DNA from: an uncultured Mailhella sp.
Lineage (GTDB): Bacteria; Desulfobacterota; Desulfovibrionia; Desulfovibrionales; Desulfovibrionaceae
Assembly: GCA_910579055.1 (NCBI GenBank)
Contig: CAJTSU010000001.1
Span: forward strand, 8,605 to 50,942
Length of the DNA: 42,338 nt
Direction: 5' to 3'
Shown here: positions 24,793 through 31,947 of the stretch, piece by piece
How positions within the stretch are numbered: the stretch's first letter is position 1
How the letters are laid out: each line of letters starts with the position of its first letter
Position numbers and translations under genes: made by a program
The notes under the pieces: model-generated
What the model was told of the DNA's origin: nothing
The model's database searches: none
The model's input: the letters and a program-made list of their open reading frames with translations, nothing else

Positions 24793-25009
24793 GGCTCTGT
24801 AGTAGAACCGTGTTGATGGCGCTGCGCGAGACGTGTATTTTTACTGCGGCACGAGCGGCAGTCGTTAGGCGACGAAGGAGCCTTACGAAGGGCGACAGCA
24901 GAGATGAGACATGTCTCCACGGCCGGCTCGCTTGCGTTTTGCGTGGAAAACGCTGCGCTCGCAGCCCGCGCGTGCCTCCGGCGGTCAGGGTATTTGCTAC
25001 AATAGAGCC
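24793..25009 (+). repeat. MITE-like repeat family A, complete copy
   Basis: A 217-base element. The left end GGCTCTGTAGTAG and the right end, reverse-complemented, GGCTCTATTGTAG match at 11 of 13 positions. The inside shares blocks with positions 1-70 and with 19481-19779. It has no open frame of its own. The right end supplies the last three codons and the stop (TTG TAG) of the Nudix gene. No target-site duplication is obvious. The remainder of the gene-free stretch 24420-24792 shows an AT-rich patch at about 24745-24780 that could hold a promoter for the oxidoreductase operon; nothing else is recognisable. Confidence 0.75.
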
Positions 25010-25419
25010 TTTGTCGAACAACGAGAAGCGGCCAATGTGATCTGCGCAAGAATATCGACATCCGCCGGACAGAACTCGTACTGCGGGATCTCGTCCGGCG
25101 TAATCCAGCGGATATCCGCATGCTCCAGCAGCCTGGGTTCACCTTCCGTAATGGACGCCTCATACAGGGTCATGTGTACCATGTATTCCGGGTATTCGTG
25201 CGTCACATCCATAAACACCGCCCCCACATGCACCGCCACATCCAGCTCTTCCCGGCATTCGCGCGCGAGGGCTTCAGCGTTGCTTTCTCCCGCCTCCACC
25301 TTGCCGCCCGCAAACTCCCACAGCAGCCCGCAGGCCTTGTGCGCCGGGCGGCGGCAGATCATGAACCTGCCTTGCCGCCAAATCAGAGCGGCAACCACTT
25401 CAACAATGCGTTTTTCCAT
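24997..25419 (-). CDS. MutT-like Nudix hydrolase
   Basis: A 140-residue Nudix pyrophosphohydrolase, likely an 8-oxo-dGTP type house-cleaner. The Nudix box is complete: GGKVEAGESNAEALARE then CREELDV. The N-terminal VEVVAALIWRQGRFMICRRP and WEFAGGK are typical for MutT. The ATG at 25419 follows AAGGAAAAGC; longer in-frame starts (to 25506) have no ribosome site and would overlap the activator gene. Its C-terminal codons come from the family A repeat, so the original end of the protein may have been altered. Confidence 0.88.
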   Translation of the reverse strand: MEKRIVEVVAALIWRQGRFMICRRPAHKACGLLWEFAGGKVEAGESNAEALARECREELDVAVHVGAVFMDVTHEYPEYMVHMTLYEASITEGEPRLLEHADIRWITPDEIPQYEFCPADVDILAQITLAASRCSTKALL

Positions 25420-25489
25420 GCTTTTCCTTATATCCCGCACGACCCGGCACCGTTTTTTCGAGCCGCAACCGGGCGACATGAGTCGTTGA

Positions 25490-27039
25490 TCACCTGTCAT
25501 GCCCATTTTTGGGGCCGATCAGCCCCAGTTTTTTCAGGCGAAAGCGCAGCGTGCTGGGATTAATGCCGAGTATGGCGGCCGCCCCCTTGTCTCCCTTGAT
25601 GCGCCCGTGGCAGGATTCCAGCACCTCGGCGTAATGCCGCGCCAGCACGGCATCGGAAGTCAGCGAAATGCCGTCCTTGCGCTCTGCGTGACAGGCGGCG
25701 TCCGGCACGGCCCCGGCTTCCATGTCCAGATTAAAGCGCAGAGAGACGCCCGGAGGCGTACTGACCATGGCTTCCACAAGCACATTCTGCAGCTCCCTGA
25801 TATTGCCCGGCCAGCAGTACCGCTGCAACCGCGCAAGCTCGCCTCTGTCCGGCACGGGCAGGGGCAGCCCCATACTCTCTGCCGATTCGTGCAGAATATG
25901 CCGGACCAGCTCAGGAATATCGCCGGGCCGCTCCCTTAATGGCGGATATGCGCGCCGCGCAGCCGATAATACAGATCGGAACGGAAGGTTCCCGCCCGCA
26001 CCATCTCGCGAAGATCCCGGTTTGTCGCGGCAAGTATGCGGGCATCTATGGACACGCTTCCTGAAGCGCCCAGCGGCTGTATCTCTCGCTCCTGCAGGAC
26101 GCGGAGGAGGCGTACCTGAGCATCCAGCGGCAATTCCCCCACTTCATCCAGAAAAAGTGTTCCTCCGGCAGCGCGCTCGAAATAGCCCTTGTAGTTGCGG
26201 GCCGCTCCGGTGAATGCCCCTTTCATATACCCGAACAGCTCGCTGTCGATCAGCGAGGAAGGAATGGCCCCGCAGTTCAGCGCGATGAAGGGCCCTTCCC
26301 TGCGCGGAGAAAGCGAATGAACCATGCGGGCGATCAGTTCCTTGCCCGTTCCGGTTTCGCCGGTGATCAGCACCGGAATTTCATAACCGGCAACAAGGCG
26401 CACCCGTTCAAGAACCTGGCGCAAACCTCCCTGCGCTCCGACAAGTTCGGTATTGCCGGAGCCGCCCGTCAGCGCCATTTTCAGACTTGTATTCTCCCGC
26501 TTTACACAAGTATGAGCCGCCTGCAACTCAAGGTATTTCCGATAATTGCTGAGCGCAATGCACAACACGGGGCGCAGGGAATCAAGAAGCTCGCGCTGGC
26601 GGGGAGTAAACGGTTTGTCCGCAAAACCGGAAAAACGGCATTCTCCAATCACGCCGTCATCGTCACGCAATACAAGATCATACCACGGCAGCGGCATGAG
26701 GCCATGGCCCGAAGCATTGAGGCTGCGGCAGAAGCTGACCAGAGGATGAGCCGGATCAGTGATGAGCTCGCCCCGCAACGGCGTCAGGGAAAGCAGAACC
26801 TGCATACGTTCAGTGGTGAGCGGAGCGCCGTAGTATGTGGATGCTTCCCTGCCGTCCGCACGAATATGCAGATTTTTGGACGGAGCGGTGGAACAGGAAG
26901 GAAAGCAGCTCATGCGTATTTCTCCGCAGGGCAGCACACTGCTCACATAGAGCTGAAGGCGCTCCACTCCTTTCTGAAGATTAAGCGTCTGAAGCAGATG
27001 GCAGGTCGCCTGCTTGAAAAATTCCGCTTTGCTCAGCAT
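25490..27039 (-). pseudogene. sigma-54-dependent transcriptional activator, frameshifted
   Basis: An enhancer-binding protein in two frames. The first frame (27039 to 25936) gives a 170-residue GAF-like sensor region and most of the AAA+ domain: Walker A GETGTGKELIAR, the sigma-54 contact loop GAFTGA, Walker B GGTLFLDEVGELPL, and FRSDLYYRL. The second (to 25490) resumes with PLRERPGDIPELV and ends in a Fis-type helix-turn-helix GAAAILGINPSTLRFRLKKLG. The break is at about 25941-25943: adding one C to the CC run restores the frame. Rejoined length is about 516 residues. It faces amidohydrolase paralogue 3, whose gap carries a sigma-54 promoter. Real mutation and sequencing error are both possible. 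Confidence 0.85.
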
Positions 27040-27150
27040 GGGGCAAGATTACCCCGAACAAGGGACAAAAACAAGGACAATATATTATCCTTAAAGACAA
27101 CATTTCATCCGTATGTTTAAGCAAGCATGCCGAATGATGTTGAATACACT

Positions 27151-27164
27151 GGCATTATAATGCC
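27151..27164 (+). promoter_or_regulatory. 14-base perfect palindrome next to sigma-54 promoter
   Basis: GGCATTATAATGCC is fully self-complementary and abuts the -24 element of the promoter at 27165. It could be an operator for a repressor or an accessory factor. It is rather close to the promoter for an activator site of a sigma-54 system, which usually lies 80-150 bases upstream. Confidence 0.4.
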
Positions 27165-27180
27165 TGGTATGCTTTGTGCA
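27165..27180 (+). promoter_or_regulatory. sigma-54 promoter (-24/-12) for locus II
   Basis: TGGTATGCTTTGTGCA has the GG and GC dinucleotides with the exact ten-base spacing of a -24/-12 promoter and ends in TGCA. It lies 90 bases upstream of the amidohydrolase at 27270, in the gap facing a gene for a sigma-54 activator, which supports it strongly. No other gene or RNA is seen between 27040 and 27269. Confidence 0.6.
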
Positions 27181-27269
27181 TATACAGACAAGCAGATGTT
27201 CTTGTTCTTTCCGAAAAGGATGCAAAAGAACATTCCGTATTTGCAAACCTCAGACAACAGGAGAATCTT

Positions 27270-28151
27270 ATGCGGTATGGACTGAAAATTGCTGACATGC
27301 GTTGCAGGCCGCCATACAAGGCGTTCATGAATGAAGGATATCCTTTTTGTCTTTTTGATAAGGAAAGTACATTACGCAAAGGCAACTTCCAGAGCGGATG
27401 TCCCGATCTTTCCCGAACAATAGATTCCCGCAGTATGGAAGACTTTATACAGGAAATGGACACTGCCGGTGTGGACCTGGCCGTGGCACCCTACCGGGCG
27501 GCCTGGGGTGATCCCGTCAACAATCGCCCGCCGACGGACAACGGCGAACTGGTGGAACTCATGGACGCCTACCCCGACCGCATCCTCGGCGTACCGGGTA
27601 TCTCCCCCGTTTATCACAGCCCGGATGAAATCGAGGCCCAAATCAACAAATATGTCATCAACGGGCCGCTGCGCGGCGTGGCGGTGGAACCAGCCATCGA
27701 CAAGCCGAACTGGCTGCTCAATGACAAGCGGGCCATGGTCATTTACGACATCTGCGCCCGGCACGGCATCCCGGTGCTGATTACCTTCCGTTCCGTTTCA
27801 TCGGAGCAGCTGGCGGCTCTGGAAGAAATCTCCACACTGTACCGGGGCAGGGTCAACTTTGTCATGTGCCACGGCGGAGGGCCGAAAACGCTTGAAGTCA
27901 TAGACCTGGCCTTCTGGAACGGCAATATCTACATCTCCCCGGACGGAACCATGCCCAATTCCCCCGCGGGAATGCTGCTTGCGCGGGCAGCCAACTACAT
28001 GTTGCGAGATCGTATCCTGTTCGGTTCGGCGTTTCCCCGGTGCACGCTCCAGTTCGCGGTTGATTACTGGATGCGCTGCGGCATCCGCGAAGAAGTGCTT
28101 CCCGATATTCTGTACGGCAATGCAGCCCGGCTTTTCGGCCTGGAAATGTGA
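27270..28151 (+). CDS. amidohydrolase-fold protein lacking metal ligands (paralogue 3)
   Basis: A 293-residue relative of the proteins at 4235 and 10751, more diverged. It keeps the family layout (GVAVEPAIDKPNW, DICARHGIPVLI, FVMCHGGGP, ILFGSAFPR, NAARLFGL) and shows the same replacements: R11-C-R13 in ADMRCRPP in place of HxH, T172 for the strand-5 His, A254 for the strand-8 Asp; H201 on strand 6 stays. The ATG at 27270 follows ACAGGAGA and aligns with the starts of the paralogues; an earlier start at 27174 lies in the sigma-54 promoter. It is the first gene of locus II, followed directly by a transporter/amidohydrolase chimera and an NMO-like gene. The reaction is unknown. Confidence 0.8.
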   Translation: MRYGLKIADMRCRPPYKAFMNEGYPFCLFDKESTLRKGNFQSGCPDLSRTIDSRSMEDFIQEMDTAGVDLAVAPYRAAWGDPVNNRPPTDNGELVELMDAYPDRILGVPGISPVYHSPDEIEAQINKYVINGPLRGVAVEPAIDKPNWLLNDKRAMVIYDICARHGIPVLITFRSVSSEQLAALEEISTLYRGRVNFVMCHGGGPKTLEVIDLAFWNGNIYISPDGTMPNSPAGMLLARAANYMLRDRILFGSAFPRCTLQFAVDYWMRCGIREEVLPDILYGNAARLFGLEM

Positions 28152-28231
28152 CCGTTCCCACATCCGCGGATATCGCGGAAGAACAGGCGTTCTGCCGTGA
28201 TATCCGCAAGCTTTCCCCCAAGGAAGATAGT

Positions 28232-28780
28232 ATGAACATATTGTCCGGTACGCTTCCCAAATGGATAACGGCAGGAATCCTGCCTGCCGCCGTCTTCCTG
28301 ATCCCCACAAACGCTGTCTTCACTGCGCAGCTTCAGCTTTTTTTCGCCATCACCATCTTTTTCATCTGCATGCTCGCGTTTGAACTGCTGCCGACTCTGG
28401 CCGCGGCGGTCATACTGAGCTCCATGTATATCATCTCCGGCCTTGTTCCCGAAGCCGTGGCGCTGAAGCCGTGGACGAACACGGTACTCTTCATGGCGGT
28501 ATGCGCCATGTATCCCCGGCTTTTTGTCTGCATAGACCGCTATATTCTCATGATGCCCGGCTGGCAGGCCTATGTTCAAGCAGCCAATTACCTTCTGCAG
28601 GATCAGCTCATGTTCGGCTCCGCGTACCCTCTGCACGACCAGAAATTCGTGCGCGATTTTTATCTGCAAGCCGGATTCAGGCAGGAGGTACTGCCCAAAG
28701 TGCTGTACGACAACGCCGCGCGCTTTCTCGGGCTGGAAGCCGGATATCCCGGCGTGACGCTTTACGATACGTTCAAGTGA
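28232..28780 (+). pseudogene. chimera: DASS transporter N-terminus joined to amidohydrolase C-terminus
   Basis: An open frame of 182 residues made of two unrelated parts. Residues 1 to about 90 match the start of a DASS/SLC13 anion transporter: FFAITIFFICMLAFELLPTL and a GLVPEAVALKPWTNT segment. From about 95 on it reads like the last third of an amidohydrolase paralogue: MMPGWQAYVQAANYLLQ, LMFGSAYP and LYDNAARFLGLEAG. The join, near position 28500, keeps the frame, so a deletion probably fused two neighbouring genes. A good ribosome site (AAGGAAG) precedes the ATG. Neither activity should remain, since the transporter lacks most membrane helices and the enzyme lacks its strands 1-6. It shows that locus II once had its own transporter and a fourth paralogue. 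Confidence 0.8.
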
Positions 28781-28851
28781 ATGGGGAGCGGCTTCGCGCA
28801 GCGCCGCATGCTCTCCGAATATTGCAACAAGAGCAGATAAAGGACTTTTTG

Positions 28852-29847
28852 ATGAACCCGTTATGCACGTTGCTTGGTATAGAAAAACCCGTCATTCAGG
28901 GCCCCATGTCGTGGATCAGCACAGCCCCGCTGGCTGCCGCGGTATCCGAAGCCGGCGGCCTGGGAGTTCTGGGCACCGGGATCGGCCAGCCCGAATTCAT
29001 TCAGGAGCAAGTCTCTCTGATAAAGCAGAAGACAAACAAGCCTTATGCGATAAACCTGGGGTTTCATCCCCGTGTCTTCCATGAGGAAAACTTTCGTACC
29101 ATTCTGGAAATCCTGAAAAAGGAACAGGTTCCCGTCATTCATCTGGACTCCTTGTGCGACGAGCAGCGGCGCCTTGAGCCCGATTTTGCCGGCCCCCGAA
29201 TCCGCGCCCTGAAAGAGCTGAATCTGAAAGTTCTGGTCAAGGTATTTACCGTCCGGGATGCCGAAACCGCCAGAGACGCGGGGGCTGATGTTCTGATCGC
29301 CAAAGGATGGGAAGGCGGAGGGCATACCACGCTTCAGACGACACTGGTGGCTGTGCCTCAAATTGCCGACGTGGCCGGAATTCCCGTGGCGGCTTCGGGC
29401 GGCATTGCGGACGGCAGAGGCATGGCCGCCGCCATGGTGCTCGGCGCCGCGGGGATAGAAATGGGTACGGCTTTCCTTGCGGCGCAGGAGGCGGAAATTC
29501 ATCCCAAAAGCAGGCAGGCCATTTTGGATGCCGGCGACTTTGCAACCGTGGAGGTAGGTTTTTCCACAGGAGAGCCTTGCCGTCAGCTGCGCAACGGGCT
29601 CACCCGTGAAATCATGGAAGTGGAATCCGCGTATCCGCAAAACCTGGCAAAGGAAAAAGTGCTCCGGCTCGTCACAAATTCATCAAGACGCGGCATGCTG
29701 GAGGGGGATGTTGAAACAAACGGCGCGCTCATGGCCGGACAAAGTGTCGGCATGATCCGCAACATCCGAAGCGCACGCGATATCATTAACAGCACCGTTG
29801 AACAATGCCGCGCCATTCTGCGGCATGCTCCCGATATAGAACTTTAA
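28852..29847 (+). CDS. nitronate monooxygenase / FabK-like flavoprotein
   Basis: An FMN-dependent TIM-barrel enzyme of 331 residues, of the NMO / enoyl-ACP reductase II family. Signs: LLGIEKPVIQGPMSWIS at the start, EAGGLGVLGTG, KPYAINLG, the active-site AKGWEGGGHTT with the family His, and ASGGIADGRGMAAAMVLGAAGIEMGTAFLAAQEA for the FMN phosphate. AAAGGA lies seven bases before the ATG at 28852. It could act as an enoyl reductase or on an odd substrate in locus II; the family is known for wide use and mis-annotation. It is the last gene of the presumed sigma-54 operon, with two hairpins after it. Confidence 0.85.
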   Translation: MNPLCTLLGIEKPVIQGPMSWISTAPLAAAVSEAGGLGVLGTGIGQPEFIQEQVSLIKQKTNKPYAINLGFHPRVFHEENFRTILEILKKEQVPVIHLDSLCDEQRRLEPDFAGPRIRALKELNLKVLVKVFTVRDAETARDAGADVLIAKGWEGGGHTTLQTTLVAVPQIADVAGIPVAASGGIADGRGMAAAMVLGAAGIEMGTAFLAAQEAEIHPKSRQAILDAGDFATVEVGFSTGEPCRQLRNGLTREIMEVESAYPQNLAKEKVLRLVTNSSRRGMLEGDVETNGALMAGQSVGMIRNIRSARDIINSTVEQCRAILRHAPDIEL

Positions 29848-29853
29848 GCCAGG

Positions 29854-29874
29854 GCCGCCCGTTTTACGGGCGGC
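29854..29874 (+). terminator. hairpin after NMO-like gene
   Basis: GCCGCCCGT and ACGGGCGGC form a nine-base stem with a three-base loop, six bases past the stop codon. The T-run is weak (TTGC), so it probably works with the next hairpin. Confidence 0.5.
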
Positions 29875-29901
29875 TTGCACTGCCCTGAAAGGGCTTCTGT
29901 C

Positions 29902-29938
29902 GGCCGGCGTCTGCATGACGCCGGCCTTCATTTCGTTT
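29902..29938 (+). terminator. intrinsic terminator of locus II
   Basis: GGCCGGCGT pairs with ACGCCGGCC around a seven-base loop, followed by TTCATTTCGTTT. This is a good rho-independent terminator for the locus II operon. Confidence 0.7.
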
Positions 29939-30021
29939 AAACCGGTATCATTGTCACGCTGGATTACCTTTTGGGCGTCAATCAGGCAGAGCGAAACCCG
30001 GAGACAGTGAAAGACTGCTGT

Positions 30022-30180
30022 TCAGAATTCATAATACCCATGAAAAAAGCGGCCTTCCTGCCTACCATGTACTTCATCATCCGTGGCATCAAAATCCCGA
30101 ATACTCTCTTCTGGAGTCTTCTCGTATAATTTGTTGAATACATCAACAAGCATGGCCGACCAAGTAAAGCCTGCCGGGAG
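30022..30180 (-). pseudogene. IS1380-family transposase remnant
   Basis: On the minus strand one frame reads 52 residues that contain the central catalytic region of IS1380 transposases: MLVDVFNKLYEKTPEE, DFDATDDEVHG and EGRFFHGYY, and then a stop. Upstream, up to about 30280, related sequence continues only in shifted frames with stops, and the rest of the transposase is absent. No inverted terminal repeats are visible. It is a dead insertion-sequence scar. It lies directly before an AT-rich orphan gene; nothing else is seen in the gap 29939-30335. Confidence 0.75.
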
Positions 30181-30335
30181 GCTTGGCCGTTGAGCTGGAA
30201 AGCCGTGGGAAACATTTTTAAAGCCAAGCTAAACGATCTTCTGGTTCTTCCGTCAGATTCTCCCAGCCGCTTGGCGTGCAGCCATTTTTGCCATTTTGTC
30301 TGTAGTCTTTGAAATTTGGAATAGGAGAATCGCAC

Positions 30336-30944
30336 ATGAACGAACCAAATGAATTGATACGTCTGACCATTAAAAATTCGGATACAGTTGAGCGCGCCTA
30401 CATGCTTCTTGAGAAGGTTGACGAACATCTAAAAAAGAGCATGGATGAGGTGATGGGAAATGAGATAGAAAAGCTGTTTCCCGGATGGGACAAGTTGTGT
30501 GAATATTCTGAAAGGGATGTTATTTCTTTTTGGCCTGCGGAATGGATTATAGGCAACGAAAAAAGTGATGCATGGTATTCTATTGATATCATAGAAGATG
30601 CTTATCTATATATAAATTGTTTCACAGCAACTAGTGGAGGAAAAACAGGTATTCTCTTCGATACTGACAGAGGGTTACACGGGTACACTAGCAAAGCATG
30701 GAGAATAAAAAAAGAAAACTTCTATAACGATAATGAACTTTCCCTGAAAAAAGCCGGTTTTCAATGTCAGAATGGCCTTATCTTCCGGCCGTTCCAGCTG
30801 GATCTCGATATGCTGGCCGAATCCTATCCCGACTTCGGTGCTGATGCCTTCCAGCCGCTCACAGATGTGTTAAACGACATCAAGTCCGTACACCATCTTT
30901 TCGATAATCTTGTCGCGGAATTGAAAACGAACGCCCAACTATAA
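30336..30944 (+). CDS. AT-rich hypothetical protein
   Basis: A 202-residue protein I do not recognise. It is predicted soluble, acidic, with no signal peptide or membrane segment. The first half is helical (ERAYMLLEKVDEHLKK), the middle mixed, with many aromatic residues (SFWPAEWIIG, WYSIDIIEDAYLYINCF), and the C-terminus helical again. AT content is far higher than in the neighbours, and the codon use differs, so it is probably acquired by transfer; the transposase scar just upstream fits. AGGAGA precedes the ATG. A defence or toxin-related role is possible from context but nothing in the sequence proves it. Confidence 0.65.
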   Translation: MNEPNELIRLTIKNSDTVERAYMLLEKVDEHLKKSMDEVMGNEIEKLFPGWDKLCEYSERDVISFWPAEWIIGNEKSDAWYSIDIIEDAYLYINCFTATSGGKTGILFDTDRGLHGYTSKAWRIKKENFYNDNELSLKKAGFQCQNGLIFRPFQLDLDMLAESYPDFGADAFQPLTDVLNDIKSVHHLFDNLVAELKTNAQL

Positions 30945-30953
30945 ACTTGCCTA

Positions 30954-31007
30954 TTACAGAATACGGTTGCCGGAAACGCATACGTTCCCGGCAACCGTAT
31001 TCTGTAA
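30954..31007. repeat. perfect 20-base inverted repeat
   Basis: TTACAGAATACGGTTGCCGG (30954-30973) pairs without mismatch with CCGGCAACCGTATTCTGTAA (30988-31007) around a 14-base loop. It begins nine bases after the AT-rich orphan. Neither strand has a T-run after the stem, so it is not a standard terminator, though it could act as one. It may also be a trace of a mobile element. Confidence 0.7.
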
Positions 31008-31039
31008 AAAGGGGTCAGGGGAAGCAGAGCCTCCCCTGA
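31006..31039 (-). terminator. terminator of the hdr-flx operon
   Basis: On the minus strand TCAGGGG and CCCCTGA form a seven-base stem, followed by CCCCTTTTT. It lies 37 bases past the flxA stop codon and closes the seven-domain electron-transfer operon. Confidence 0.6.
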
Positions 31040-31075
31040 GACTGATGACAAAACCCGCTTCGCGGAGTTTGCGCC
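31038..31075 (-). repeat. palindromic intergenic repeat family C, partial copy 3
   Basis: The reverse complement, GGCGCAAACTCCGCGAAGCG then GGTTTTGTCATCAGTCTCA, matches the last third of copy 1 (4013-4051). It abuts the flxA stop codon with no base between them. Confidence 0.6.
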
Positions 31076-31930
31076 TTACATTTCCGGCGGCAGCTGGTTG
31101 AGCTGAGCCTGGGTGAACACCGGGCCGTCGAGGCAGACGTACTTGCCGCCGATGTTGCAGCGGCCGCAGATGCCGATGCCGCATTTCATGCGCCGTTCCA
31201 GGGTGGTGACGATGTTCTCGTCCTTGAAGCCCAGTTCCTGGAAGGCCGCCAGGGTGAACTTGATCATGATCGGCGGGCCGCACAGCACGGCGATGGTATT
31301 GTCCGGCCTGGGGCCGATTTCCTTGAGCACATTGGGGATCAGGCCCACCTTGTGGGGCCAGCCCTCGGCCTCGCGGTCAATGGTCAGCGTGGTCTTGAGG
31401 CGCTTGTGCTCCAGCCAGCCCGGCAGATCGCCCTGATAGGCCATGTCTTGCGGAGAGCGCGCGCCGTAGAGCAGGCTGATTTGGCCATAGTCTTCCGCAT
31501 GTTCCAGCAGATGGAGCATGATGGTGCGGATGGGAGCCATGCCGATGCCGCCGCCCACAAAGAACACGTTCTTGCCCTTCCATTCATTGTAGGGGAACCA
31601 GTTGCCCAGGGGCGCGCGCACGCCCACCTTGTCCCCGGCCTGGAGCTTGTGAATGGCATGGGTCACTTCGCCCGCCAGCAGCACGGAGAACTGGAGATAC
31701 TCGCGGCACGAGGGCGGGGAGTTGATGACAAAGGTGGATTCGCCCGTGCCGAACACGGAAAGCTGCCCTACCTGGCCGGGCTCGTAGTGGAATTTCTCCC
31801 ACGCTTCCTCATTGTCGAAACGCACGCGGATGGTTTTGATGGTGGGCGTTTCCTGCACGGTTTCCACCACCGTGGCCACTTCGGGCAGGTAGGGATTATT
31901 GCCGTGGCAAGTGCAATGATGTTCACTCAT
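31076..31930 (-). CDS. flxA: FAD/NAD(P)-binding oxidoreductase, FlxA-like
   Basis: NAD(H)-side flavoprotein of the Flx-Hdr complex, 284 residues. It has an FAD barrel (HYEPGQVGQLSVFG, TFVINSPPS), an NAD domain with FFVGGGIGMAPIRTIMLHL, and a C-terminal [2Fe-2S] motif CGIGICGRCNIGGKYVC. In Desulfovibrio, FlxABCD-HdrABC is known to couple NADH oxidation with ferredoxin and DsrC-type disulfide reduction by flavin-based bifurcation. GAGGAATC precedes the ATG. It is the last gene of the operon, 17 bases after flxB. Similar to PyrK and hydrogenase gamma subunits, but position decides. Confidence 0.9.
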   Translation of the reverse strand: MSEHHCTCHGNNPYLPEVATVVETVQETPTIKTIRVRFDNEEAWEKFHYEPGQVGQLSVFGTGESTFVINSPPSCREYLQFSVLLAGEVTHAIHKLQAGDKVGVRAPLGNWFPYNEWKGKNVFFVGGGIGMAPIRTIMLHLLEHAEDYGQISLLYGARSPQDMAYQGDLPGWLEHKRLKTTLTIDREAEGWPHKVGLIPNVLKEIGPRPDNTIAVLCGPPIMIKFTLAAFQELGFKDENIVTTLERRMKCGIGICGRCNIGGKYVCLDGPVFTQAQLNQLPPEM

Positions 31931-31947
31931 GATGATTCCTCACCGCC

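Noticed and set aside
27146..27161. Sigma-70 promoter using the TATAAT inside the palindrome
   Set aside because: The nearest -35-like TTGAAT (27140-27145) is only ten bases away, too close for a normal promoter.
28471..28851. Upstream extension of the NMO-like gene
   Set aside because: It reads through the chimera in another frame; family N-terminus and ribosome site place the start at 28852.
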